Part shown: one piece after another, positions 1 through 7,797 of the stretch
Layout: every line of letters starts with the position of its first letter
Numbering within the stretch: the stretch's first letter is position 1
NCBI RefSeq assembly: GCF_000949455.1
Contig: NZ_JXXK01000001.1
Coordinates: 124,001-188,000 of the forward strand
Direction of reading: 5' to 3'
Length of the DNA stretch: 64,000 bases
Source of the DNA: Ruthenibacterium lactatiformans
Lineage (GTDB): Bacteria; Bacillota; Clostridia; Oscillospirales; Ruminococcaceae
Program-made: the position numbers and the translations under genes
The notes under the pieces: generated by a model
What the model was told of the DNA's origin: nothing
The model's database searches: none
Seen by the model: the letters and a program-made list of their open reading frames with translations, nothing else

Positions 1-33
1 TGCACTGTAATGTCTATTGGCTTTACAGGTTGA

Positions 34-771
34 TTACGATCGTGAAAACACATAGCGGCTGGAGGTCGACAGCTTCGGAGAAAAACAATATCCGTCTTCT
101 TCGAAAAGGCTCAGCTGTTCCGGCGCTGTCAAGCGGTTTTTCACGATGAACCGTGCCATTTTGCCGCGTGCCATTTTTGCATGGGTCGCCGGCATGCACC
201 ATTTTCCGTGTTTAAATTCCAGAAAATCACAGGTGATAAAAACATCCTGTGCGCGAAGATATCGGGAAACCGCTTTCGAATACTCGGCAGAAGAAAGATT
301 GATAACAGGGGCGCCGGCCTGAAAAACGGCATCATGCAGCATGCTGCCCCAAAATTCATACATTGTTTTGCCGCAGCAGCGAAAACTGCTTTCAAAATCG
401 AGACGATGCGGAAGAATGTTATCCAATGGGCGCAGCACGCCATAGAAAGCACTCAGGATGCGAAGAGTATCCTGAGCGAAGGTGAGATCCTCCCGGGAGA
501 GCGTTGCGGCATCAAGAGCGCTGTAAGCAAGTCCGTGATAGCTGAGGAGCGCGGGAGAGCCGGGGATAGACGCATTCCAGTCTTGGATATCCGTAAATGC
601 ACGCAGCGCAAGCTGTGGGTTGACCTTCAGAACGCTCTCCAGTTGAAACGGCGCATAACGCTTCATCGATGCTGCGAGGGTTTCGGTCTGCTGCAAAAAC
701 ATAGGGCGCGTAGCATGCGGCGGAGTGGGCACACGGTGCATGTTTTTGGCGGGAGAAAGGATCGCGAGCAT
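34..771 (-). CDS. yaaA: Peroxide stress protein YaaA (DUF328/UPF0246)
   Basis: The 245-residue protein matches the YaaA family over its whole length. It opens with ILSPAKNM, has YHGLAYSALDA near residue 80, a block with GVLRPLDNILPHR near 115, and a basic HAKMARGKMARFIV stretch near the C terminus. In E. coli YaaA lowers free intracellular iron during peroxide stress and binds DNA; that role is taken from the family. The ATG at 771 has an AAGGAGG ribosome site 8 bases upstream. A sigma-A-like promoter (TTGAAA, 18 bp, TATACT) lies in the spacer shared with the divergent radA. Monocistronic as far as the window shows. Confidence 0.93.
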   Translation of the reverse strand: MLAILSPAKNMHRVPTPPHATRPMFLQQTETLAASMKRYAPFQLESVLKVNPQLALRAFTDIQDWNASIPGSPALLSYHGLAYSALDAATLSREDLTFAQDTLRILSAFYGVLRPLDNILPHRLDFESSFRCCGKTMYEFWGSMLHDAVFQAGAPVINLSSAEYSKAVSRYLRAQDVFITCDFLEFKHGKWCMPATHAKMARGKMARFIVKNRLTAPEQLSLFEEDGYCFSPKLSTSSRYVFSRS

Positions 772-912
772 TTCGTGCAGCCTCCTTCTGGCAATATAAG
801 ATTAGTATAACATCTTTGGGATGTTTTTTTCAAAGCCTGTTTATTTTGAACGGGTTTGATGCTATACTGTAACAAACAACAAAACTATGGATAAACAGGA
901 AGAAATCTTATT

Positions 913-2289
913 ATGCCAAAGGAAAAATTTAAGACTGTATACGTCTGCACCTCCTGCGGAGAAGCAAGCCCCAGATGGATGGGACGCTGCCCCTCTTGCG
1001 GGGAATGGAACACAATGGTGGAAGACATCGTAAAAGAAACGAAAGGGAAGGGCGTATCTGCTCCGGCGACAGGAAACGCGGCCATCATCGCCAGCAGGCT
1101 TAAGGACATCAGCACCACGGAAGAGCACAGCCGCATCATCACCGGAATCAGTGAACTGGACCGCGTGTTGGGCGGCGGTATTGTTTTGGGAAGCGTCGTG
1201 CTGTTGGGCGGCGAACCGGGCGCGGGAAAGTCCACGCTTCTTCTGCAATTATGTGGGGCAATCTCCAGGCAAGTGAATGTACTTTACATCACGGGAGAGG
1301 AATCTACAAGGCAAATTAAGCTGCGGGCAACACGCCTGCGGGTAGAAGAAGAAAATATCATGCTGGCGGCGGAGACCGATATCGGTTCAATTTGCGATTT
1401 GGTTGAACAAACAAAACCCGGCATTGTCGTTATTGATTCTATCCAGACGATGCACTGTGCGGAGATATCATCCTCGGCAGGAAGCGTGTCGCAGGTCAAG
1501 GAGTGCACGGCGCGGCTGCTTACCGTGGCAAAAACGCTGGAAATTCCCACATTTATTGTGGGCCATGTCAATAAGGACGGCGCAATTGCCGGGCCGAAAG
1601 TAATGGAGCATATTGTTGACACCGTGCTTTATTTTGAAGGAGATAAAATGCTGCCGTACCGCGTGCTTCGTGCTGCTAAAAACCGCTATGGGAGCACCAA
1701 TGAGATCGGCATGTTCGACATGACGGGCACCGGACTGAAAGTGATTGAAAATCCTTCCAAGCTGCTGCTGGAAGGGCGCCCGATTGGCGTAAGCGGCAAT
1801 TGTGTTGCATGCACGATGGAAGGAACGCGTCCCATTTTGTCGGAGATTCAGGCGCTGGTAACCAAAACAGGCTTTGGCACGCCGCGCCGCGCCGCATCCG
1901 GGTTTGATTTCAACCGGATGAACCTATTGTTGGCCGTGCTGGAAAAGCGGGCAGGATATTTTCTGGGTAATTTGGACGTTTATATCAATATTGTAGGCGG
2001 CCTGGAACTGGACGAAACTGCATGCGATCTGTCGGTTTGCCTGGCGGTCGTATCCAGCCTGATGGACAAACCTGTACCGGACGATATGATTGCAATTGGT
2101 GAAGTCGGGCTTGGCGGTGAGGTGCGAAACGTAACAAATCTAGAATATCGTCTTCGAGAATCGCAGCGTATGGGATTTGTACGTGCGGTCGTGCCCAAGC
2201 ACAGCCTTGCACAAATCGATCCGAAGGAATTCAATACAATGGAATTGCTGGGTGTAACGTATGTGAAGCAAGCGATTCAGCTATTGTAG
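913..2289 (+). CDS. radA: DNA repair protein RadA/Sms
   Basis: RadA is a RecA-like branch-migration helicase that acts in recombinational repair. The 458-residue product has a four-cysteine zinc finger (Cys12, 15, 26, 29), Walker A GEPGAGKST at 100-108, the RadA signature KNRYG at 257-261 (usually KNRFG), and a C-terminal Lon-protease-like domain without an obvious proteolytic Ser-Lys pair. Length is normal. The ATG at 913 follows a CAGGAAG ribosome site. It is transcribed away from yaaA. The recombinase gene follows 198 bp downstream and has promoter-like sequence of its own, so co-transcription is uncertain. Confidence 0.97.
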   Translation: MPKEKFKTVYVCTSCGEASPRWMGRCPSCGEWNTMVEDIVKETKGKGVSAPATGNAAIIASRLKDISTTEEHSRIITGISELDRVLGGGIVLGSVVLLGGEPGAGKSTLLLQLCGAISRQVNVLYITGEESTRQIKLRATRLRVEEENIMLAAETDIGSICDLVEQTKPGIVVIDSIQTMHCAEISSSAGSVSQVKECTARLLTVAKTLEIPTFIVGHVNKDGAIAGPKVMEHIVDTVLYFEGDKMLPYRVLRAAKNRYGSTNEIGMFDMTGTGLKVIENPSKLLLEGRPIGVSGNCVACTMEGTRPILSEIQALVTKTGFGTPRRAASGFDFNRMNLLLAVLEKRAGYFLGNLDVYINIVGGLELDETACDLSVCLAVVSSLMDKPVPDDMIAIGEVGLGGEVRNVTNLEYRLRESQRMGFVRAVVPKHSLAQIDPKEFNTMELLGVTYVKQAIQLL

Positions 2290-2408
2290 ACGATTCAATG
2301 CAGTTATGGATTAATCTAAAAAGGGAGGGACGACGAATCTTGATCTTGAAAAATCTCCGAATTTCAGCGAAGGGAGGGACATATCCGACAGGAATGAGGA
2401 ATAGGAGC

Positions 2409-2438
2409 AATTTCGCTAAATCAAAATTTAGCGAAATT
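2409..2438. repeat. 13-bp perfect inverted repeat upstream of recombinase
   Basis: AATTTCGCTAAAT (2409-2421) and its exact complement (2426-2438) are separated by four bases. There is no T tract on either side, so it is not a standard terminator. It lies just upstream of a TATAAT at 2452-2457 and overlaps where the -35 element would sit, as an operator would. The spacer also holds two copies of AGGGAGGGAC (about 2322 and 2371). No regulator is identified. Confidence 0.55.
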
Positions 2439-2487
2439 CAGGGGATTGATTTATAATAAGATGAGAGATTAAAGATTTGTCATTGGT

Positions 2488-3558
2488 TTGAGCACCTATA
2501 TTGATCCTCGCCAGCCAAACAAACATGGCGACTATAAAGATTGTCCGGAGCTTGTCGTACGTTATCTGTACGACAGTGAAACCATCCGCGGCCTTTCGCC
2601 GCGTACAGTGAACGGATATTACATTGATTTGCGCACCTTTTTTCGTTTTTTAATGCAGGCACACGGGCTTGTCCCGGCAGATGTGCCTCCGGATGAAATC
2701 GACATCCGCCGCGTGGATTTGGATACAATCAAAAGCGTCACGACCAGCGATATCTACGAATTTCTGCATTATGTCACGCGGGAGCGTGATAACGCTCCCG
2801 CGACTCGCGCACGCAAGCTTTCCAGCCTGAAAGGATTTTATAAGTATCTGTGCAATAAAATGAAGGTTTTGGAAATAAATCCCACCGATGACGTGGAAAC
2901 GCCGGCATTGAAAAAACGTCTGCCCAAGTACTTATCATTGAATGAAGGCGTCGAACTGCTGAAAAATGTGCAGTCCGACTTTTACGAACGCGATTATTGT
3001 ATCCTAACGCTGTTTTTGAATTGCGGGATGCGTTTGAGTGAACTGGTTAATATCAATATTACCGATATTCATGATGACGGCACGATCCGGATCGTCGGGA
3101 AAGGCAATAAAGAGCGGCTCGTTTATTTGAACGATGCGTGTAATACTGCACTGCGCCGCCTGTGCGACGAGCGCGCCAAACTGCCGAATTTGCAGGACAA
3201 AAAAGCTCTTTTTGTTTCCAAGCATACCGGGAAGCGCCTTTCCGCGCGGCGTATCCAGCAAATTGTGGACAACTGTCTGAAAGCGGCGGGTTTGTCTGGA
3301 AAAGGATATTCCGTTCACAAATTGCGGCACACGGCGGCGACGCTGATGTATCAGGAAGGCCATGTGGATATGCTCGCCCTCAAGGAGATTTTGGGCCACG
3401 CGCATGTATCCACAACAGAAATCTATACCCACATGGGGACGGCACAGCTTCGGCAGGCAGCCCAGGCGTCTCCTTTTGCAAAGCTCGATTTTGAAAAAGC
3501 GCCTGAACAGCCGGTAAAGGCTGCAGCGCTGCCTAAGCATTCGGATGACGAACTCTGA
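2488..3558 (+). CDS. Tyrosine recombinase, XerC/XerD family
   Basis: The 356-residue protein carries an N-terminal SAM-like core-binding domain (about 20-125) and a catalytic domain with the full tyrosine-recombinase set: Arg182 (CGMRLSEL), Lys205 (GKGNKER), His277-x-x-Arg280 (HKLRH), His304 (GHAHVS) and nucleophile Tyr313. It is about 55 residues longer than typical XerC/D, with a Pro/Ala-rich tail after the tyrosine. The likely start is TTG at 2488. The housekeeping neighbourhood and absence of phage genes favour chromosome dimer resolution at dif over a mobile-element integrase. XerC and XerD cannot be told apart here. Confidence 0.88.
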   Translation: MSTYIDPRQPNKHGDYKDCPELVVRYLYDSETIRGLSPRTVNGYYIDLRTFFRFLMQAHGLVPADVPPDEIDIRRVDLDTIKSVTTSDIYEFLHYVTRERDNAPATRARKLSSLKGFYKYLCNKMKVLEINPTDDVETPALKKRLPKYLSLNEGVELLKNVQSDFYERDYCILTLFLNCGMRLSELVNINITDIHDDGTIRIVGKGNKERLVYLNDACNTALRRLCDERAKLPNLQDKKALFVSKHTGKRLSARRIQQIVDNCLKAAGLSGKGYSVHKLRHTAATLMYQEGHVDMLALKEILGHAHVSTTEIYTHMGTAQLRQAAQASPFAKLDFEKAPEQPVKAAALPKHSDDEL

Positions 3559-3617
3559 ACGCCGTTTTCCCTGTCCCCTCCTCCTTATGGCGGTTAAGGT
3601 GCATCGGTTAGGATCAT

Positions 3618-4262
3618 TTATTTCAAGAAAACGGGAGCGAATATTACGGCAAGAAGCCCTTCCAAGATTGCCGCAAGCAGCATACCGAGAGAGGAAACAA
3701 CAAAAATCCGCAGGCAACGGCTAATTTTGGTGCCCGCTCCGGTTGCCTGTTCCAGAAAATTCAGCCGGAACAGGCTTGTGGAAGTATCCAGTGCAGCGTC
3801 TGTAAATAAAACCAGAAATACGGATTGCAGGATAGCCGGGAGCCAGAAAAGGATCAGATTGGCCAATAGACCCCTCATCCCCATAGAGGCATACAGGTAG
3901 GCGGATACACATCCGATAGAAATACCGCGCAGTACGGGCACACAGGCAAGCACCGGCGCGCCGATACAGGACAGGCTGAAAAAAAGCACGACGGCCTGTA
4001 ATATCATAGCCGACAAAAAGGATACCGACATTGCCGCGGAAAAGCTGCCGGTATTGTGCCCGGCAAGATATTGTTCTGCAAAATAAGACAGGTATACATT
4101 TTGTTGGGAGGCATGCTGCCAGAAGCTGCCGCAGAGCACTCCGGCCAGCAGAGCCAATGCCAGACTGACGGCCTGCAGATGAAACGAATGGCGGCTTCTT
4201 TCTGCCTTCGCACGAAATGGCATGTGCAGACGAGTAAACCTTGGCTTTATAAAACCCCGCAT
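3618..4262 (-). CDS. spoIIM: Stage II sporulation protein M
   Basis: The 214-residue integral membrane protein has a short basic cytoplasmic N terminus, then about five hydrophobic segments with the DUF95/SpoIIM pattern (a large loop after the first segment, and the RGISIG region near residue 113). SpoIIM is part of the SpoIIDMP complex that drives septal peptidoglycan remodelling and forespore engulfment; in Bacillus it is made in the mother cell under sigma-E. The ATG at 4262 has an AGAGGAG ribosome site 7 bases upstream. Both lie inside a large hairpin (see 4252-4321), which suggests translation depends on which promoter made the mRNA. It converges on the recombinase gene. Confidence 0.85.
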   Translation of the reverse strand: MRGFIKPRFTRLHMPFRAKAERSRHSFHLQAVSLALALLAGVLCGSFWQHASQQNVYLSYFAEQYLAGHNTGSFSAAMSVSFLSAMILQAVVLFFSLSCIGAPVLACVPVLRGISIGCVSAYLYASMGMRGLLANLILFWLPAILQSVFLVLFTDAALDTSTSLFRLNFLEQATGAGTKISRCLRIFVVSSLGMLLAAILEGLLAVIFAPVFLK

Positions 4263-4321
4263 TTTAACACTCCTCTTTGCTGTACAAGCTTTGTACAGGA
4301 TATGAGTGAAATGCGGGGTTT
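4252..4321 (-). promoter_or_regulatory. Nested hairpin sequestering spoIIM RBS and start codon
   Basis: On the minus strand a 13-nt arm (4321-4309) is exactly complementary to 4264-4252, which contains the spoIIM ATG (4262-4260). Inside it CACTC (4308-4304) pairs with GAGTG (4272-4268), next to the AGAGGAG ribosome site (4276-4270). An 8-bp stem, CTGTACAA/TTGTACAG with a 3-nt loop, caps the structure (4298-4280). RNA reading through from the yajC side would fold the start site shut. The stem ends in TTTTATAAAG, so it may also act as a weak terminator. Confidence 0.7.
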
Positions 4322-4325
4322 ATTC
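4297..4325 (-). promoter_or_regulatory. Candidate sigma-E promoter for spoIIM
   Basis: On the minus strand GAATAAA (4325-4319), a 14-bp spacer and CATATCCT (4304-4297) fit the sigma-E pattern (about GnATAnn, 13-15 bp, CATAnnnT). Initiation about 7 bases on, near 4290, would leave out the upstream hairpin arm but keep the ribosome site and ATG. That spoIIM is sigma-E-dependent is known from Bacillus; the promoter itself is inferred. Confidence 0.5.
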
Positions 4326-4343
4326 GTTTACGGACGGGCTTTT

Positions 4344-4760
4344 TCAATGAATGCGGCGGCGGCGTTCACGGAGGGCGATGCCCAAATATCCTCCGATAGC
4401 GCCCGCAGACATCATTGCAACGCCTTTCACGGCGGACAGAGATGTGAATTCGGTCTGCCCCTGCGCCAAGGCTGCGATCCAGAGCGCCACAAAAAACATT
4501 GCCCCCATGAGCAGACCGTACAGCATCCCCTTTTCTCCGTGCAGTGCTGCAAAAACAAGCCCGGCGGGCAGCATTGCGAACGAAACTGCCACGGTGGAGA
4601 GAGGCAAAAGCAGATGCGGCGGAATATCCACCTTGCAGCAAACGGCTGCGACCAGCCCAAACAGGATGAATGCCGACGCGAGGCCGCTCACCATTCCGGC
4701 CAGGGCATGTGCCGCAAGGCGCGGCGCACCGCGTTCGGCACTCATTTTGCGTTTTTGCAT
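4344..4760 (-). CDS. TIGR04086-like four-helix membrane protein
   Basis: This small protein of about 138 residues has four hydrophobic segments and charged ends (N-terminal MQKRKMSAERG, C-terminal RERRRRIH). It resembles the clostridial TIGR04086 membrane family, which typically sits directly after yajC as here. No biochemical function is known to me. The ATG at 4760 is preferred over the upstream in-frame ATG at 4814 because a GGGGGTG ribosome site lies 8 bases before it, and because 4814 would leave only 7 bp from the yajC stop at 4822. Probably co-transcribed with yajC. Confidence 0.7.
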   Translation of the reverse strand: MQKRKMSAERGAPRLAAHALAGMVSGLASAFILFGLVAAVCCKVDIPPHLLLPLSTVAVSFAMLPAGLVFAALHGEKGMLYGLLMGAMFFVALWIAALAQGQTEFTSLSAVKGVAMMSAGAIGGYLGIALRERRRRIH

Positions 4761-4821
4761 AAAACAACACCCCCATGTTCCTATCAAAAGGTATGCATGG
4801 AGGTGTCTGTTCATTCCGGAT

Positions 4822-5136
4822 TTATTTGCTGGCGCTGCTGTCCGCCGGGGTATCCAGCGAAAGCTTCTCGACGTCCTGAATCGCCCAGCGTTTGAAGCGC
4901 ATTTTCACACGGTCGGACCCCGTCTCCAGCACAAAGGTATCCTCCTTGATGCTGGCAACGCGGCCAACAATGCCGCCGATGGTGGTAATACCGTCGCCCA
5001 CTTCGATGGAATTACGCATATCAGCGGCCTGCTTCTCTTTCTTTTTCTGGGGACGAATCATAAAGAAATAAAGCAGCACCACCATACCGATCAGCGGGAC
5101 GAATGTGACGAGCATACTGGTTGTCTCTGCACTCAT
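4822..5136 (-). CDS. yajC: Preprotein translocase subunit YajC
   Basis: YajC is the small accessory subunit of the SecDF-YajC complex at the Sec translocon. The 104-residue product has one N-terminal membrane helix (about residues 8-26), then the family signature FMIRPQKKKEK and a small soluble domain with DGITTIGGIVG. The start at 5136 follows an AAGGAGG site; the longer reading frame reaching 5199 would run into the promoter. Downstream of tgt in the classic queA-tgt-yajC order, but with a promoter of its own. Confidence 0.95.
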   Translation of the reverse strand: MSAETTSMLVTFVPLIGMVVLLYFFMIRPQKKKEKQAADMRNSIEVGDGITTIGGIVGRVASIKEDTFVLETGSDRVKMRFKRWAIQDVEKLSLDTPADSSASK

Positions 5137-5170
5137 TGAAAAATATTCCTCCTTATAAGCGTTATCATAA

Positions 5171-5199
5171 AGTATACCGAAAAAAGCGCGCTGTTGCAA
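5171..5199 (-). promoter_or_regulatory. Sigma-A-like promoter of yajC
   Basis: On the minus strand TTGCAA (5199-5194), a 17-bp spacer and TATACT (5176-5171) lie 35 bp upstream of the yajC start. The leader is short and contains only the AAGGAGG site. Confidence 0.7.
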
Positions 5200-5245
5200 G
5201 TGTTTTCCCGTTTTTTTGCAGTTTGTTCACCTTTTTGCGGTGTGG

Positions 5246-6376
5246 TCAGATACGGGTGTCCAGGAGATTCACGTAACGGCGGTAAAACGCATCAAAGGTA
5301 CCGTTGTCCAGTGCTTCGCGGATACGGAGCATCAGGTTGTTGTAAAAATGAAGGTTGTGCATCACGGCCAGCCGCATACCCAGCATCTCGTCAGCCTTGA
5401 ATAAGTGGCGCAGATACGCGCGGGAGAAATTGCGGCAGCACTCGCAGGAGCATGCCTCGTCCAACGGCTGTTCATCCAGTTCGTATTTCGCGTTTTTGAT
5501 GTTGATGATGCCCTTCCAAGTGTTCAGATGCCCATGACGCGCATTTCTGCTGGGCATCACACAGTCGAACAGATCCACTCCGCGCCGTACGCCCTCGAGG
5601 ATGTTGCCGGGTGTACCCACACCCATCAGGTAGCGGATCTTATCCTTGGGCATGTGCTCTTCCACCACAGAAATCACACGGTACATTTCTTCTTTGGGTT
5701 CGCCCACGGCAAGGCCGCCGATGGCATAACCATCCAAATCGAGCGCTGCGATCTCCTGCATATGGCCGACGCGCAGGTCGTCATAACAGCATCCCTGATT
5801 GATGCCGAACAGAAGCTGATGAGGGTTTACGGCGAGGCCCTCGCCTTTCAGACGCGAAAGTTCTGCTTTACAGCGCTTCAGCCAGCGAACCGTCCGATCG
5901 CAGGAGGCTTTTGCATACTGGTATTCCGCGGGGTTTTCCATGCATTCGTCAAACGCCATGGCGATTGTGGAACCGAGGTTTGCCTGGATTTGCATGCTCT
6001 CCTCAGGCCCCATGAAGATGCGGTGGCCGTCCAGATGGGAATTGAACGTAACACCTTCCTCAGTAATCTTGCGCAGCTTCGACAGGCTGAACACTTGGAA
6101 TCCACCGCTGTCCGTGAGGATGGGGCCGTCCCAGCGCGTGAACTTATGCAATCCACCCAGTCTGGCTACGTTTTTGTCACCCGGACGCAGATGCAGATGA
6201 TAGGTGTTGCACAGCATTACCTGACAGTCGTTGGCCTTCAGGTCGAACGCGGAGAGACCTCCCTTGATGGCCGCCGCAGTTGCAACGTTCATGAAGGCGG
6301 GAGTCTGCACAGTTCCGTGCACAGTGGAAAATTCTCCGCGGCGGGCGGAACCTTCGTTTTTCAATAGCTTGTACAT
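5246..6376 (-). CDS. tgt: Queuine tRNA-guanine transglycosylase
   Basis: Tgt exchanges the wobble guanine of GUN-anticodon tRNAs for preQ1, the first tRNA-level step of queuosine formation. The 376-residue protein contains DSGGFQVFSL (substrate-binding Asp about residue 90), LFGINQG and GGLAVGEP near 200-230, the catalytic LFDCVMPSRNARHG region near 270, and the zinc-binding CSCECC...HL cluster near 310. The ATG at 6376 has an AGAGAGG site. It has its own promoter and an early hairpin in the leader (6459-6488). QueA, the next enzyme, is encoded just upstream. Confidence 0.97.
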   Translation of the reverse strand: MYKLLKNEGSARRGEFSTVHGTVQTPAFMNVATAAAIKGGLSAFDLKANDCQVMLCNTYHLHLRPGDKNVARLGGLHKFTRWDGPILTDSGGFQVFSLSKLRKITEEGVTFNSHLDGHRIFMGPEESMQIQANLGSTIAMAFDECMENPAEYQYAKASCDRTVRWLKRCKAELSRLKGEGLAVNPHQLLFGINQGCCYDDLRVGHMQEIAALDLDGYAIGGLAVGEPKEEMYRVISVVEEHMPKDKIRYLMGVGTPGNILEGVRRGVDLFDCVMPSRNARHGHLNTWKGIINIKNAKYELDEQPLDEACSCECCRNFSRAYLRHLFKADEMLGMRLAVMHNLHFYNNLMLRIREALDNGTFDAFYRRYVNLLDTRI

Positions 6377-6458
6377 TGATATACCGTTCCTCTCTGTTAC
6401 AGGCTTGCAAACGGATGCGGCGGGCCGTTATAACGGGCAAATGCATCCCCAAAAAATG

Positions 6459-6488
6459 AGCGGTGTAGGAACACTTCCCCACACCGCT
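6459..6488. terminator. Bidirectional hairpin in tgt leader
   Basis: AGCGGTGT (6459-6466) pairs with ACACCGCT (6481-6488). On the minus strand it is followed by CATTTTTT and on the plus strand by TTTCTTTGCTTTT. It could end queA transcripts. It also lies within about 10 nt of the predicted tgt transcription start, so it would be a promoter-proximal attenuator or a 5' stabilising hairpin. Confidence 0.65.
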
Positions 6489-6501
6489 TTTCTTTGCTTT
6501 T

Positions 6502-6530
6502 ATCATAACAGGCTTTTCTTCGAAAGTCAA
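6502..6530 (-). promoter_or_regulatory. Sigma-A-like promoter of tgt
   Basis: On the minus strand TTGACT (6530-6525), a 17-bp spacer and TATGAT (6507-6502). The predicted start site is near 6495. In the 327-bp queA-tgt gap (6377-6703) this promoter and the hairpin at 6459-6488 are all I can identify; 6531-6703 shows nothing recognisable. Confidence 0.65.
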
Positions 6531-6703
6531 CATGGACAATAGGCACTGCTTCAGCATTTGCAGAAAAAAGGTTCAACAGTGATGTTTTTATGTCCATTCA
6601 AACGTCATCACAAGGCATCGCCAACCAGTGTTTTGATAAACTCCTGTTTAGCAAAAAGAAGCTGTATTAGTTCGTTCTCCTGCTCTCTGACCGGATTTTT
6701 TAC

Positions 6704-7732
6704 TCACCCAATGTACATTGCATCTCCAAAGCTGAAAAAGCGGTATTTTTCTTCCACGGCCACACGATAAGCGCGCATGGTGTTTTCGTAGCCACAGAAG
6801 GCGGACACCAACATGATGAGCGTGCTTTCCGGAAGATGAAAATTGGTGATAAGACCGTCGATGGCCTTGTATTGGTAGCCCGGATAGATGAAAATATCCG
6901 TATCGCCGCTGCATGCGCGGACTTCGCCGTATTTTGTGGCAACAGCTTCAAGCGTGCGGCAGCTTGTGGTTCCCACGGCGATCACACGTCGTCCGGCAGC
7001 CTTGGTTTCCCGAATCAGACGAGCGGTTTCTTCGCTGACGGAATACCATTCACTGTGCATTTTGTGGTCAAGGATATCATCCTCTTTCACAGGGCGGAAC
7101 GTGCCGAGTCCTACATGCAGCGTTACCTCGGCAAAGCGGACGCCTTCTTTTCGCAGTGTATCCATAAGCTCCGGTGTGAAATGCAGGCCTGCCGTGGGCG
7201 CAGCAGCGCTTCCAAGCTCTTTCGCATATACAGTCTGATACTGGGATTGGTCGTCCAGCTGCTTTTGGATATAGGGCGGCAGAGGCATTTTCCCGAAGGC
7301 GTCCAGTTTTTCATACAGCGTCGGAGTATCGTAAAAAAATTCCGCATGCTTGTTGCCGTCCTCCATTGTATCACGGACGACCGCCGTCAGTGTGCCGTCG
7401 CCGAAGATGATACGCGTACCCGCATGCAGGCGTTTGCCGGGTTTGGCCAGGCATTCCCATACGTCGCCTTTCACCTGCCGCAGCAAAAGCAGTTCGCAGA
7501 CTGCGCCGGTGCCTTCCTTGTGCCCAATGAGACGCGCAGGCAGCACCTTGGAATTGTTGACGACCAGCAGGTCCCCGGGCTGCAGAAGGCCGGGAAGGTC
7601 ACGGAATACAGCATGACGGAGCTCGCCGCTGGCGCGGCCGAGGCACAACAGGCGCGCGGCATCTCGTGGTTCACATGGCTCCTGGGCGATCAGTTCTTTG
7701 GGCAGGTCAAAATAAAAGTCGCTTTTTTGCAT
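6704..7732 (-). CDS. queA: S-adenosylmethionine:tRNA ribosyltransferase-isomerase
   Basis: QueA transfers and isomerises the ribosyl group of SAM onto preQ1-tRNA to give epoxyqueuosine. The 342-residue length is normal. Recognisable blocks are FDLPKELIAQEP at the N terminus, DLLVVNNSKVLPARL near 55, the AAPTAGLHFTPEL motif near 180, HVGLGTFRPVK near 206 and NFHLPESTLIMLVSAF near 297. It lies upstream of tgt in the same direction, divergent from the lysine-riboswitch/asd unit. A GAAGG site precedes the ATG at 7732. Confidence 0.97.
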   Translation of the reverse strand: MQKSDFYFDLPKELIAQEPCEPRDAARLLCLGRASGELRHAVFRDLPGLLQPGDLLVVNNSKVLPARLIGHKEGTGAVCELLLLRQVKGDVWECLAKPGKRLHAGTRIIFGDGTLTAVVRDTMEDGNKHAEFFYDTPTLYEKLDAFGKMPLPPYIQKQLDDQSQYQTVYAKELGSAAAPTAGLHFTPELMDTLRKEGVRFAEVTLHVGLGTFRPVKEDDILDHKMHSEWYSVSEETARLIRETKAAGRRVIAVGTTSCRTLEAVATKYGEVRACSGDTDIFIYPGYQYKAIDGLITNFHLPESTLIMLVSAFCGYENTMRAYRVAVEEKYRFFSFGDAMYIG

Positions 7733-7751
7733 CGTTCAGGCCTTCTTTTCA

Positions 7752-7780
7752 TTGACATCACGTTGTGTGGATGATATATT
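7752..7780 (+). promoter_or_regulatory. Sigma-A promoter of the lysine riboswitch/asd transcript
   Basis: TTGACA (7752-7757), 17 bp, TATATT (7775-7780) places the start site about 15-20 nt before the aptamer. The spacing is ideal, which supports the riboswitch being the leader of the asd mRNA. Confidence 0.8.
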
Positions 7781-7797
7781 AAACAATAAATAGAATA

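Noticed and set aside
2488..3558. Phage or ICE integrase
   Set aside because: Housekeeping context, XerC/D-like architecture and no phage genes, attachment repeats or tRNA target nearby.
6377..6703. preQ1 riboswitch before tgt
   Set aside because: The hairpin and following sequence lack the preQ1-I/II core (no ACACCCTCTA-AAAAACTA-type tail).
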